This document shows positions 9,242 to 19,221 of a stretch of DNA of 64,000 nucleotides, piece after piece. The position numbers and the translations under genes are program-made. Within the stretch, counting starts at the first letter, position 1. Each line of letters starts with the position of its first letter. The notes under the pieces were generated by a model. It was not told where the DNA came from and did no database searches. It was given only the letters and a program-made list of their open reading frames with translations. Source of the DNA: Arsenicicoccus piscis (GTDB lineage: Bacteria > Actinomycetota > Actinomycetes > Actinomycetales > Dermatophilaceae); the NCBI RefSeq assembly GCF_022568835.1, contig NZ_JAKZHV010000012.1, positions 1 through 64,000 on the forward strand, read 5' to 3'.

Positions 9242-10462
9242 ATGAGCGACTCGGGTTGGCAGGCACCGGGGCAGGGGCGCGAGCCCAGCGATCCCACGGC
9301 ACCCGTGCCGGAGCCGGACCAGCAGCCTTCGCCGCAGCCCACCCAGCCGCCGCCCGCACCGCCGCTGCCCGGTTACCAGCAGCCGGGTTACGCGCAGGGT
9401 TACCAGCAGCCGGGTTATCAGCAGGGCGGCTACCAGCAGCCGGGCTACCAGCAGCCCGGCTACCAGCAGGGCTACCCGTCGTGGCAGGCGTTCAAGCCGG
9501 GCATCGTGCCGATCCGGCCGCTCTCGCTCGGTGACATCCTCGACGGCGCCATCAAGCTGTTGCGCTTCAACCCCGCCTCGACCATCGGGCTGGCGCTCGT
9601 CGTGCAGTTGGTCGCCCTGGTGATCTCGCTGCCGCTGCTCGGGCTCTTCGCGTCGGGGGTGGACTGGTCGATCTTCTCCACCACCAACGCCGACGCCGTC
9701 CCCGACACCCGCTCGGTGCTCTCCCTCGGCGGTGGGCTGGCCGCGGCGATGCTGCCGTTCGGGTTGTCCGGCATCGTCCTCACCGCGTTGCTCACACACG
9801 TGGCGAGCGAGGCCGTGCTCGGTCGCAAGCCCACCATCGGCGAGACGTGGCGGGCCGCCCGCAGCCGCATCCTGCCGAGCGTCGGGGCCTCGATCCTCAC
9901 CAGCATCGTGTGGCTCGTCCTGGTGCTGGGCCTCGGCGGCGTGGCGCTGTGGGCGCTGATCAGCAGCTCGAACTCCTTCGAGACGGCGCCGAGCGGCCTC
10001 GCCGTCCTGGTCACCGTGCTCGTGGCCATCGCGCTGGTCGTCATCGCCGTGTGGCTCTACACCCGCTGGATGTTCCTCTCCCCCGTCATCGTGCTTGAGC
10101 GCTCGCCGGTGCTGCAGGCCTTCCGGCGGTCGTGGCGCCTGGTGTCGGGCTCGTTCTGGCGCATCTTCGGCATCCTCGTGGTCAGCGGCCTGATCACGTC
10201 GGTGGCCTCGAGCGTGCTCAGCTTCCCGCTGCAGCTCATCGGTGGGGTCGCCGCGCCGCTGATGATCGACCCCAACAACCAGACGATGGCCTTCGTGTTC
10301 AGCATGATCAGCAGCCTCCTCTCCCAGGTGCTCGCCACCGCGATCGTGTCGCCGTTCGCGGCGGCGGTCGTCTGCCTGCTCTACCTCGACCAGCGGATGC
10401 GCAAGGAAGGCTTCGACATCACCCTCCTGCAGAGCCTCGGGCAGAGCCAGCCGCAACGGTGA
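9242..10462 (+). CDS. Multi-pass membrane protein with Tyr/Gln/Pro-repeat N-terminus
   Basis: A 406-residue integral membrane protein. Residues 1-80 are disordered, rich in P, Q, G and Y, and contain about seven GYQQ(P/G) repeats. From about residue 85 (IRPLSLGDILDGAIKLLR) there follow five or six long hydrophobic segments with an EAFRRSW-like element (LQAFRRSWRLVSGSFWR), as in actinobacterial glycerophosphodiester-phosphodiesterase-type membrane domains. No catalytic motif is visible. The ATG at 9242 has an AGGGG site 5 nt upstream; a GTG at 9236 is less likely. It overlaps the DUF4129 gene by TGATG and heads the DUF4129-MoxR cluster. Confidence 0.75.
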   Translation: MSDSGWQAPGQGREPSDPTAPVPEPDQQPSPQPTQPPPAPPLPGYQQPGYAQGYQQPGYQQGGYQQPGYQQPGYQQGYPSWQAFKPGIVPIRPLSLGDILDGAIKLLRFNPASTIGLALVVQLVALVISLPLLGLFASGVDWSIFSTTNADAVPDTRSVLSLGGGLAAAMLPFGLSGIVLTALLTHVASEAVLGRKPTIGETWRAARSRILPSVGASILTSIVWLVLVLGLGGVALWALISSSNSFETAPSGLAVLVTVLVAIALVVIAVWLYTRWMFLSPVIVLERSPVLQAFRRSWRLVSGSFWRIFGILVVSGLITSVASSVLSFPLQLIGGVAAPLMIDPNNQTMAFVFSMISSLLSQVLATAIVSPFAAAVVCLLYLDQRMRKEGFDITLLQSLGQSQPQR

Positions 10463-11167
10463 TGCTGGTCCAGGTGCTCGAGCCCGGTCCCGACGAGGCC
10501 AGATCGTGGCTCGCCGAGGAGCTCGCCAAGCCCGAGTATCACTCTGGCCCAGGCCTGCTCGAACGCCTGTGGAACTGGCTGCAGGAGGCGCTGGCCGGTG
10601 GCGAGGGCGGGTCGCCGCTCCTCGGCTGGGTGGTGCTGGCCCTCCTCGTGCTCGTCCTGGCCGCCGGCGCCTGGCGCTACCTGCGGACGGCTCGGCGGGA
10701 TCCGTTGTCGGCCAAGGACGCTCGCGCCACTGATCTGGTAGACCCTCGCCTCACCTCCGCCGACTATCGCGCGCTCGCGACGGACCACCTCGCGCACGGT
10801 CGGCTGGACTCGGCGCTGGTCGATGCCTTCCGCGCGATCGTGTCCGACCTGGACCGTCGGGCCGTCCTCGGCGACGTGCCGGGCCGCACGGTGACCGAGA
10901 TCGCTGCCGTCGCGGGCCGCACCTTCCCCGACGAGCGCGACGAGATCGCTGACGCCGCACGGTGGTTCGACTGCGGCCTACGGTCATCGCTCCAGCGCCG
11001 AGGAGCGCAGCAGCCGGGATCAGGTCGTCGCCGTGCTCGACCTGGGCGAGCGGCTCGCCGCGGCCAGGCCGGTGCACGCCGACGGCACGGGCGGTGCTCA
11101 CGCCGCGGCGGGCCACCTGGACCACCAGGACAACCCGGGCCACCCGACGACGAGGGTGACCCGATGA
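10462..11167 (+). CDS. DUF4129 domain-containing membrane protein, frameshifted
   Basis: A single-pass membrane protein. A short N-terminal region is followed by a helix (WVVLALLVLVLAAGAWRYL, about residues 57-75) and a cytoplasmic DUF4129 domain containing SADYRALATDHLAHGRLDSAL and the VTEIAAVAGRTFP segment. The frame breaks near 10975. The rest (YGHRSSSAEERSSRDQV through GHPTTRVTR) is in another frame and ends in a TGA that overlaps the ATG of the next gene (ATGA). This overlap supports the corrected reading. The function of DUF4129 is unknown; it is regularly encoded with MoxR ATPases. Confidence 0.78.
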
Positions 11168-12605
11168 GCAGCACGCGGGTGCCTCCAGCCGGTGTCGACA
11201 CCGCACGCGCGCACGGCGCTGCGGGCCCGAGCGACACGGCACGACCGAGCGGTGCCGCGCGCCCCGTCGAGCGCGGCCTCGGCGGCAAGATCCGGTCCGC
11301 GCTGCTGTGGGCCGCGGTCGTCGTGGCAGCGGTCGCGGTGCTCGCGGTGACGACCTGGCCCCGTGGCAACCAGACCCCGCTCGACCCCGACAACGCCGGG
11401 CGGCTCGGCACCAAGGCGCTGGTGGAGGTGTTGCGCGCCAAGGGGATCCGCGTGGACGTCGTGCGAACCCAGGCCGAGCTGAGGGCCATCACGCAGTCCG
11501 TGGGTGCGTCGGCGTCGGCGTCGGCGTCGGCGGATGCCTCGGATGCCTCGACGGCCTCGACGGCCTCGACGGCCTCGACGGCCTCGACGGCCTCGGCGGC
11601 CTCGACCGACGCTGACCGACGCGGCGCGACGCTGGTCGTGTCGGACAGCAGCGAGGTCTACAGCGACGCCATGACGACCATCGCGTCGGTGCGGGACAGC
11701 TATGCGCGGCTGGTGCTGGCCGGCCTGCCCGCCGCCGCGGTGGACGAGGCGACCGGGCTCCCGGTGCAGGAGGGCGACTACGCGGGGTTCGACGACCGGT
11801 CGAGCGGCTCGGGCTCCGGGGGCTCCGGGTCGGCATCGACGTTCGCCACCTGTGCGGACCCCCGGTTCGACCAGGTGACGACGATCACCACCGGGCCGGG
11901 CAGCTACATCTTCAGGGCGAACGCGTTCGGCGAACAGAGCGAGCTCGGCTGGCAGAGCTGCTTCCCCGTGAGCGGTGGGTACGGCCTGCTGAGCACGCAA
12001 GGCACGAAGGACTCCGTTGCGGTGGACGTCCTCGGCGCCACTCGGCCGCTCACCAACCAGAGCACCACCTCCGACACCAACGCGGCGTTCGCGCTGCGGC
12101 TGCTCTCGGACAACCCGCGGGTCGTGTGGTTCGTCCCGAGCGACGACGGCGGTGCGGAGGCGGGCGCGCCCGTCGAGCGCGACGCCGACCCGCTCGCGGT
12201 GCTGCCGGTGTGGTTCACGCCGCTGGTCTATCTGCTCGGGATCGCGGTGCTCGCCACCATGCTGTGGCGGGGGCGCCGCCTCGGCCGACTGGTCGTCGAG
12301 CCGCTGCCCGTCGTGGTGCGGGCGATCGAGACCACCCGCAGCCGCGGCCGGCTCTACGCGAAGTCGCGCGAGCGCAGCCATGCCCTCGCAGCCCTGCAGG
12401 AGGGCACCCGGGAGCGGCTGCTGAGCCGCCTCGGTCTCGCGCCCCGCACCGACCGAGAAGCCTTGGTGGCAGCCGTGGTCCACGCGACCGGACGCTCCCC
12501 CGCCGAGGTCGCCACCCTGCTCTACGACTCCACCGTCGACAAGGACGACCAGCTGCTCGCCCGGGCCCAGGGCCTGACGAGCCTCGAGGAAGAGGTACGC
12601 CACCG

Positions 12606-12609
<4 letters not shown>
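11164..12609 (+). CDS. DUF4350 domain-containing membrane protein
   Basis: A 481-residue protein. A basic Ala/Pro-rich N-terminus precedes a transmembrane helix (LLWAAVVVAAVAVLAVTTW, about residues 43-61). An extracytoplasmic DUF4350 domain begins NAGRLGTKALVEVLRAKGI. A second helix lies near residue 345 (WFTPLVYLLGIAVLATML), and a cytoplasmic tail follows with a SxxxLYAKSRERSHAL-like segment. Between about 11505 and 11610 a tandem GCCTCGACG repeat encodes an Ala-Ser-Thr run inserted in the domain, absent from typical family members as far as I know. It overlaps DUF4129 upstream and MoxR downstream by 4 nt, so these genes form one operon. Confidence 0.8.
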
Positions 12610-13610
<1,001 letters not shown>

Positions 13611-13611
13611 C

Positions 13612-14910
13612 ATGGCGATCACCGGCCGCGCCGTCCTGCTCCTGCTCCTCGGGGTGGTCGCCGTCCTGCTGCGGCCGGTGCCGACCACGGTCGGCCTGTG
13701 GACCCTGCTGGTCGGGGCCGTGGTCGCCCTCGACCTCGCGCTCGCCCCCTCGCCCCGCCGGCTGCAGATCGAGCCCCAACCCGTAGACCCCGTGCGCGCC
13801 GGCGAGCCCACCGCGGCTCCGCTGCTGGTCACCAACACGGGCACCCGCCGGGTGCGGGGAGTGCTGCGCGACGCGTGGCAGCCGTCGGCGGGGGCCGGCT
13901 CGGTGACCAACCGGCACCGGCTCGACCTGCCCGGCGGCGAGCGGGTCCGGCTGGTCACCCCGCTGCTGCCGGTGCGGCGTGGCGAGCGCAGCGCCGACCA
14001 GATCACCGTTCGCTCGCTCGGGCCGCTGCGGGTGGCGGCCCGGCAGCTGAGCTTCGACGCCCCGCGCTCCGTGCGGGTGCTGCCGGCCTTCCCGTCGCGG
14101 CGTCATCTGCCGAGCCGACTCGCCCGGCTGCGCCAGATCGACGGCAACGCCGCCGTGCGGATCCGCGGCCAGGGCACCGAGTTCGACTCGCTGCGCGACT
14201 ACGTCGAGGGCGACGACGTCCGCTCGATCGACTGGCGCGCCACCGCCCGACGCCAGTCCGTCGTCGTTCGGACCTGGCGCCCCGAGCGCGACCGACGCCT
14301 GCTGCTCGTCCTGGACACGTCCCGGCTCAGCGCCGGCCGGGTCGGCGACACCCCGCGGCTGGACTCGGCCATGGACGCCACCTTGCTGCTCGCCTCCCTC
14401 GCCTCGCGCGCCGGCGACCACGTCAGCTTCCTCGCCGGCGACCGCGTCGTGCAGGCTGCCGTCTCGGGCGCCACCCGCACCGACCTGCTGCCCCGCCTCT
14501 CCGACGCCATGACCCACCTGGAGCCCGCCCTGGTCGAGGCCGACTGGACCGCCCTCGGCGCTGCGATCGCCCGGGACGGCAAGCGCCAGTCCCTCGTCGT
14601 GCTGCTCACGCCGCTCGAGCCCGCCGCGGTCGAGGAGACGCTGCTGCCGGTGCTCGCCTCGCTCGCCGCCCGGCACCGGGTGGTCGTCGCGTCCGTCTCG
14701 GACCAGGCGCTCGACGAGCTGGCCGCTGGTCGCTCGACGGTCGGGGAGGTCTACGACTCGGCGGCGGCGGAGCGAAGCCGGACGTTGCGGCGGCGCACCG
14801 CGCACGCCCTCTCCGGCCTCGGCGTGCACGTCATCGACGAGCCGCCCGAGCGGCTGCCGGTGGCGCTGGCCGACCACTACCTGATGCTGAAGTCGCGCGG
14901 CCTGCTCTGA
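13612..14910 (+). CDS. DUF58 domain-containing protein (VWA-like)
   Basis: A 432-residue membrane-anchored protein. Two N-terminal hydrophobic segments (to about residue 48) precede the DUF58 core with the diagnostic GQGTEFDSLRDYVEGDDVRS near residues 185-205, then DWRATAR. A VWA-like fold follows with LLLVLDTSRLSAG (partly MIDAS-like) near 240. It starts 1 nt after the moxR stop. DUF58 proteins are the usual partners of MoxR ATPases; a role in cell envelope or stress assembly is proposed for the family but is not shown by this sequence. Confidence 0.88.
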   Translation: MAITGRAVLLLLLGVVAVLLRPVPTTVGLWTLLVGAVVALDLALAPSPRRLQIEPQPVDPVRAGEPTAAPLLVTNTGTRRVRGVLRDAWQPSAGAGSVTNRHRLDLPGGERVRLVTPLLPVRRGERSADQITVRSLGPLRVAARQLSFDAPRSVRVLPAFPSRRHLPSRLARLRQIDGNAAVRIRGQGTEFDSLRDYVEGDDVRSIDWRATARRQSVVVRTWRPERDRRLLLVLDTSRLSAGRVGDTPRLDSAMDATLLLASLASRAGDHVSFLAGDRVVQAAVSGATRTDLLPRLSDAMTHLEPALVEADWTALGAAIARDGKRQSLVVLLTPLEPAAVEETLLPVLASLAARHRVVVASVSDQALDELAAGRSTVGEVYDSAAAERSRTLRRRTAHALSGLGVHVIDEPPERLPVALADHYLMLKSRGLL

Positions 14911-14940
14911 CGGACGTCTCGGCCACCGGTCAGGCGACGC

Positions 14941-15945
14941 TCAGCCGACGGCGACGAGGTCCTCGCCGCGGTCCTGGGCGTCGAGGTCACCGTCGGCGCC
15001 GCGAGCGGCGGCGCGCGCACCGAGCACCAGCGCGTAGACCATGAACCCGGCCCAGGCGACGAGGCCGATCGCGATGCGCGCCCACGTCGGCAGCGGCGAC
15101 GGCGTGACGAACCCCTCGATGACGCCCGAGATCAGCAGCACGACGACCAGGCCGAGCGCGATGACCGCGGTGGTGCGGCCCTCGCGCGCCATGCTCGACA
15201 CGCGGGTCCGTGACCCTGGCGCGACCCACGACCAGAACAGTCGCAGCCCCGCCCCGCCGGCGACGAAGATCGCGGTGAGCTCGAGCATCCCGTGCGGCAG
15301 CAGCAGGCCGAAGAAGACATGACCCCGGTCGTGGTGCAGCATGATCGAGCCCATCAGGCCGAGGTTGAGCATGTTCTGGAAGAGCACCAGCACCACGGGC
15401 ACACCCAGGACTCCGGCACCGATGCAGATGGCCGCGATCCAGGCGTTGTTGGTCCACACCTGGGCGGCGAAGTGGCTGGCGGCGTACTCGCTGTAGTAGC
15501 GCTCGAAGTCGACCTCGACCAGCTGCGCGATCTGCGCCGGCGTCGCCATCGACGCCTCGATCTCGGGGTTGCGGTAGAACCAGAGGCCGAAGCCGAACGC
15601 CACCGCGAGGTTCACGACCATCGAGGTCAACCACCACCAGCGCAGCCGGTAGAGCGCCGCGGGCAGCGTCTCGACGAAGAATCGACCGATGTCAGCCAGG
15701 CTGCTGGTGCGGGTGCCGGCGGTCCGGCGGCGCGCCCGGGCCAGCAGCGACGACAGGCTGACGACCAGGGCCGGGTCGGGAGCCGACGAGCGCAGCACCG
15801 ACAGGTGGGTCCCCACCCGCTGGTAGAGGTCGAGCAGCCGGTCGGACTCGGCGGCGGACAGCGACGAGCGACTCACGAGCTGCTCCAGCTCGCGCCACTC
15901 CCCCTGATGGGCACCGACGTAGGCGTCCAGGTCCACGTCGCCCAC
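14941..15945 (-). CDS. Stage II sporulation protein M (SpoIIM) family membrane protein
   Basis: A 334-residue protein. A soluble N-terminal region containing LSAAESDRLLDLYQRVGTHLSVLRSS precedes about six transmembrane segments, including FFGLLLPHGMLELTAIFVAGGAGLRL, a hallmark of the SpoIIM/DUF95 family. In Bacillus SpoIIM works in septal peptidoglycan remodelling; in non-sporulating actinobacteria the role is unknown. It converges with the DUF58 gene and diverges from the RDD gene. The GTG at 15945 lies close to a TAGGGT-like box and may be leaderless. Confidence 0.88.
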   Translation of the reverse strand: MGDVDLDAYVGAHQGEWRELEQLVSRSSLSAAESDRLLDLYQRVGTHLSVLRSSAPDPALVVSLSSLLARARRRTAGTRTSSLADIGRFFVETLPAALYRLRWWWLTSMVVNLAVAFGFGLWFYRNPEIEASMATPAQIAQLVEVDFERYYSEYAASHFAAQVWTNNAWIAAICIGAGVLGVPVVLVLFQNMLNLGLMGSIMLHHDRGHVFFGLLLPHGMLELTAIFVAGGAGLRLFWSWVAPGSRTRVSSMAREGRTTAVIALGLVVVLLISGVIEGFVTPSPLPTWARIAIGLVAWAGFMVYALVLGARAAARGADGDLDAQDRGEDLVAVG

Positions 15946-16012
15946 CCTACGGGCCCGGTGGTCGGTGTCCTAGCACTGTCCTGGCTCTGCGGTGGTCGGC
16001 GCTGGTCTTCGC

Positions 16013-16018
16013 TAGAGT
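16013..16018 (+). promoter_or_regulatory. Putative -10 box (TAGAGT), leaderless RDD gene
   Basis: TAGAGT lies 7 nt before the ATG at 16026, without a ribosome-binding site. Confidence 0.4.
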
Positions 16019-16025
16019 CCGTGCC

Positions 16026-16821
16026 ATGACCGTGGGGGTGGGACGCGACGACCTGGTGACCGGTGAAGCCGTCGCCCTCGACGTGCCGACGGCCGGGTTC
16101 GGCCTGCGTCTGCTCGGCGGCGTCGTCGACGGGCTCGTCACGGTCGGGCTGCTGTGGCTGCTCACCTGGGCGACCAGCCGCTGGGCCGAGGGCTTCGACC
16201 GGGCTCTGCAAGGGGTCTACACCGTGCTGCTGACCGCGGGCCTGCTCGTGGTGCTCCCGACCGTGGTCGAGACGCTGACCGTAGGCCGATCGCTCGGCAA
16301 GCTCGCGTGCGGCACGCGCGTCGTCCGGCTCGACAACGGTCCGATCACGGGGCGGCACGCGCTGGTGCGGGCGCTGGTCGGGGTGCTTGAGCTGTGGGGC
16401 ACCTTCGGGCTGGTGGCGTCGCTCTCCTCGATCATCGACTCGCGCGGCCGCCGGCTCGGCGACCTCGCCGCCGGGGACCGTGGTCGTTCGCGAGCGGATC
16501 GGCCTCGAGACGCCCCCGCCCGCCGCGATGCCACCCGCGCTCGCCCACTGGGCCGGCACCGCCGACATCGCCCCGCTGCCCGCCGGGCTGGCCCTGTCGG
16601 TGCGGCAGTTCCTCGCCCGTCGCGACGGCCTCAGCCACGCGTCCCGTGCCGAGCTCGGCCAGCAGCTGGCGAGCCAGGTCCTGCGCCACGTAGCCCCGCC
16701 GCCACCGCCCGACGCCGACGTCGAGTCGGTGCTGGCGGCCGTCATCGCCGATCGTGGGCGGCGCGACTTCGAGCGGCTGCAGCGTGACGAGCAGCTCCGG
16801 CGTCGCCTCGGCCTGCGTTAG
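16026..16821 (+). CDS. RDD family membrane protein, frameshifted
   Basis: An RDD family protein: PTAGFGLRLLGGVVDGLVTVGL gives the first helix with its Arg/Asp pair, followed by two more helices and the GRSLGKLACGTRVVRLDNG segment. A run of G bases near 16473-16476 breaks the frame at the conserved RRLGDLAAGTVVV end. The corrected frame continues to the TAG at 16819 with a soluble tail (VRERIGLETPPP... DEQLRRRLGLR). The function of the family is unknown; some members affect ion exchange. It stands next to SpoIIM, as in other actinobacteria (Rv3694c/Rv3695). Confidence 0.8.
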
Positions 16822-17204
16822 CTCAGCCAGCGAGCAGCCGCCTCGTAGGTGGTGGCCGGGCTGTCGTTTAACGCGATGGCGGCGTCCGGGGCGTGCCGGC
16901 GCACCAGGTTGATGACCAGCTCGAGCGGCTCCACCTGGTCGTCCGAGTGGCGCAGACCCCCGCCGACGACGACGCACGCGAAGGGGTGGGCGCGCAGCGC
17001 TTCGGTGACGACGGTCTCGATGTCGTCGCCGCCGTCCATGCCGTCCATGCCGACCAGGCAGGTCTGGACGGGCACGCCGTGGCGTTCGAACTCGGCCAGG
17101 CCCGCCTCGATCGCCGCGACCACCGGCTCGGGGTCCCACGGCCCGGGGACGCGGCGGGGGTCGAGACCGATGACGAGCACGCGGGGTGCGGCGGCGGTGT
17201 CCAC
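16818..17204 (-). CDS. Hypothetical protein (small Rossmann-like)
   Basis: A 128-residue cytoplasmic protein starting at a GTG (VDTAAAPRVLVIGLDPRRVPG). It has alternating strands and helices, a GMDGMDGGDDIETVVTEAL loop and a FACVVVGGGLRHSDDQVEPL segment, with ALNDSPATTYEAAARWL at the end. It looks like a nucleotide- or substrate-binding alpha/beta fold; related proteins are annotated only as hypothetical. A longer frame continues upstream through the tandem repeats, but I reject that extension because the repeats are not coding. Its stop overlaps the RDD stop by 3 nt, convergent. Confidence 0.72.
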   Translation of the reverse strand: MDTAAAPRVLVIGLDPRRVPGPWDPEPVVAAIEAGLAEFERHGVPVQTCLVGMDGMDGGDDIETVVTEALRAHPFACVVVGGGLRHSDDQVEPLELVINLVRRHAPDAAIALNDSPATTYEAAARWLS

Positions 17205-17217
17205 AGCTGGACGATAC

Positions 17218-17735
17218 GCGCACCCTTCCGAGAGACGCCCACGAAACCGTGACACGCCGCCCTCCCGACCCTGCGCACCCCACGCGACCCTGCGCGTCCC
17301 ACACCTTCCTGCGCGGATCCCCACCCCACCACGGGGCCATCCGCCCCACCAGGTAATCCGCGCACCCTCCTGAGAGACGCCCACAAAACCGTGAGACGCC
17401 GCCCTCCCGACCCTGCGCATGTCACGCGACCCTGCGCGTCCCACGCCTTCCTGCGCGGATCCCCACCCCACCACGGGCCACCACCCGCCCCACCAGGTAA
17501 TCCGCGCACCCTCCCGAGAGACGCCCACGAAACCGTGAGACGCCGCCCTCCCGACCCTGCGCACCCCACGCGACCCTGCGCGTCCCACGGCCTTCCTGCG
17601 CGGATCCCCACCCCACCACGGGCCACCCGCCCCACTAGGTAATCCGCGCACCCTTCCGAGAGACGCCCACGAAACCGTGACACGCCGCCCTCCCGACCCT
17701 GCGCACCCCACGCGTTCGTGCGCGCATCCCCACCC
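17218..17735. repeat. Tandem 142-144-bp repeat, about 3.7 copies, interrupted by an IS element
   Basis: Copies begin at 17218, 17360, 17504 and 17646, each with GCGCACCC followed by GAGACGCCCAC(G/A)AAACC, a Cys-rich-looking CCTGCGC series, GCGGATCCCCACCCCACCACGG and a GGTAATCC end. Spacings are 142, 144 and 142 nt, not multiples of three, and copies differ by scattered substitutions. This rules out a protein repeat. The fourth copy is cut at 17735 by the IS256-type element; sequence resembling its continuation (CCCCACCCAGCACGG) resumes at 19222. No gene is seen in this interval. Confidence 0.85.
17728..17735. repeat. Left target-site duplication of the IS256-type element
   Basis: CCCCACCC here is repeated exactly at 19222-19229 on the other side of the element; the flanking ninth bases differ, so the duplication is 8 bp. 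Confidence 0.85.
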
Positions 17736-17763
17736 GGGACTGTCCGATGAACGGTGTAAGCGG
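17736..17763. repeat. Left terminal inverted repeat of the IS256-type element
   Basis: A 28-bp end beginning GGGACTGTC and ending GAACGGTGTAAGCGG, complementary to the right end except for a 4-bp block. Confidence 0.9.
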
Positions 17764-17774
17764 CGGTTTCATTT

Positions 17775-19163
17775 TCAGCGGTCCTCGGCGGCCGGCATGC
17801 GGTCGGCGAAGGTGATGGCGAACGCGTTCAGCGCGGGCTTCCAGCGTGTGACCCATCGTGTCTGACCGGTGCCCTTGGGGTCCAGGCTCCTCGTGACGAG
17901 GTACAGCACCTTCAGCGCGGCCTGCTCGTTCGGGAAGTGCCCACGCGCGCGGACGGCGCGCCGGTAGCGGGCGTTCAGGCTCTCGATCGCGTTCGTCGAG
18001 CAGATCACCCGGCGGATCTCGACGTCGTAGTCCAGGAACGGGATGAAGTCCTCCCAGGCGTTGTCCCACAGCGTCGTGATCGCCGGGTAGGCCTTGCCCC
18101 ACTTCGCGGCGAACTCCTCGTACCGCTCCCGCGCCGCCGCGGGGGTCGGTGCGGTGTAGATCGGCTTGAGGTCCTTGGCGATCTGGTCCCAGTACTTCCT
18201 GCTCGCGTACCGGAAGGTGTTACGGATCAGGTGGATGATGCACGTCTGCACGATGGCCTGCGGGAACGCCGCGCTCACGCTGTCCGGCAGGCCCTTGAGC
18301 CCGTCGCACACGACGAAGAACACGTCCTTGACGCCCCGGTTGCGCAGCTCGGTCAGCACCGCGAGCCAGTACTTCGCGGACTCCCCGTCACCGTCCCCGG
18401 CCCACATCCCCAGCACGTCCTTGTGCCCGTCCAGGTCCACGCCGATCGCGGCGTAGAACGGCCGGTTACGGACCTGTCCGTCACGGACCTTCACGACGAT
18501 CGCATCGATGAAGATCGCGGCGTAGACCTTCTCCAACGGCCGCGCCCACCAGGCCTGCATCTCCTCGACCACCCGGTCGGTGATCCGGCTGATCGTGTCC
18601 TTGGACACCGACGCCCCGTATACCTCGCCCAGGTGAGCAGAGATCTCCCCGGTCGTCAGGCCCTTGGCGTACAACGACAGCACCATCGCGTCCAGGTCCG
18701 TCAACCGGCGCTGACGCTTCCTGACGAGCTGGGGCTCGAACGTGCCCGCCCGGTCGCGTGGGACGTCGATCTCGACCGGTCCGGCGTTGTCCGTGATGAC
18801 CGTCTTGGCGCGGGTCCCGTTGCGCGAGTTCCCGCTGCCGCGCCCTTCGACAGCGTGCTTGTCGTACCCCAGGTGCGAGGACATCTCCTCATCCAAGGCG
18901 ACCTCGATCACCGTCTTGGTCAGCATCTTCAACAGCCCGTCCGGGCCGGTCAACGCGACGCCGTCCTCCTGGGCCTGGCGGACCAGGCGCTGCAACGCGG
19001 CCAGGTCCTGCTTCGACCGGGCCCGCCCCGACGCCACCGGCTGCGCTGGCGCGTCGGGCGGGCCTGACGCGGCGCTGTCGGCAACGGGATCCGGTCCCGG
19101 ATCGTGCGGGTCCTGCATCTGCGGTTCGGTCGGGCTCACGCCCACCAGTGTCTCGGCCATCAT
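17775..19163 (-). CDS. IS256 family transposase
   Basis: A 462-residue transposase of the mutator/IS256 DDE group. The N-terminal half contains EVALDEEMSSHLGYDKHAVE near residue 90. The catalytic aspartates lie in AAIFIDAIVVKVRDG and FFVVCDGLKGLPDSV, and the glutamate lies in ICSTNAIESLNARYRRAVR. The zinc-like CxxH element follows the second aspartate (QTCIIHLIRNTFRYASRK). It is full length for the family with no frameshift. Start ATG at 19163 or 19160. Its codon usage is slightly less GC-extreme than its neighbours. Confidence 0.95.
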   Translation of the reverse strand: MMAETLVGVSPTEPQMQDPHDPGPDPVADSAASGPPDAPAQPVASGRARSKQDLAALQRLVRQAQEDGVALTGPDGLLKMLTKTVIEVALDEEMSSHLGYDKHAVEGRGSGNSRNGTRAKTVITDNAGPVEIDVPRDRAGTFEPQLVRKRQRRLTDLDAMVLSLYAKGLTTGEISAHLGEVYGASVSKDTISRITDRVVEEMQAWWARPLEKVYAAIFIDAIVVKVRDGQVRNRPFYAAIGVDLDGHKDVLGMWAGDGDGESAKYWLAVLTELRNRGVKDVFFVVCDGLKGLPDSVSAAFPQAIVQTCIIHLIRNTFRYASRKYWDQIAKDLKPIYTAPTPAAARERYEEFAAKWGKAYPAITTLWDNAWEDFIPFLDYDVEIRRVICSTNAIESLNARYRRAVRARGHFPNEQAALKVLYLVTRSLDPKGTGQTRWVTRWKPALNAFAITFADRMPAAEDR

Positions 19164-19193
19164 CGGCCCCTTCCTGCCCTACCGGGCAACGGG

Positions 19194-19221
19194 CCGCTTA
19201 CACCGTTCCTGCGACAGTCCC
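19194..19221. repeat. Right terminal inverted repeat of the IS256-type element
   Basis: The reverse complement of this 28-bp segment matches the left end at 17736-17763 at 24 of 28 positions. The target duplication CCCCACCC follows at 19222-19229. Confidence 0.9.

Larger units (their letters stand above)
17736..19221 (-). mobile_element. IS256 family insertion sequence, complete
   Basis: A 1486-bp element bounded by 28-bp terminal inverted repeats at 17736-17763 and 19194-19221. They match at 24 of 28 positions, both starting GGGACTGTC and ending GAACGGTGTAAGCGG when read inward. An 8-bp direct duplication, CCCCACCC, flanks it. The single transposase gene is intact, so the element could be active or recently inserted. 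It sits inside the fourth copy of the local tandem repeat. Confidence 0.93.

Noticed and set aside
17205..17711. Extension of the 16818-17204 gene through the tandem repeat as a longer repetitive protein.
   Set aside because: Repeat units are 142-144 bp, so each copy would be read in a different frame; several parallel frames stay open only because of the high GC.
17218..17735. CRISPR array.
   Set aside because: Units are too long, contiguous without unique spacers, and no cas gene is near.
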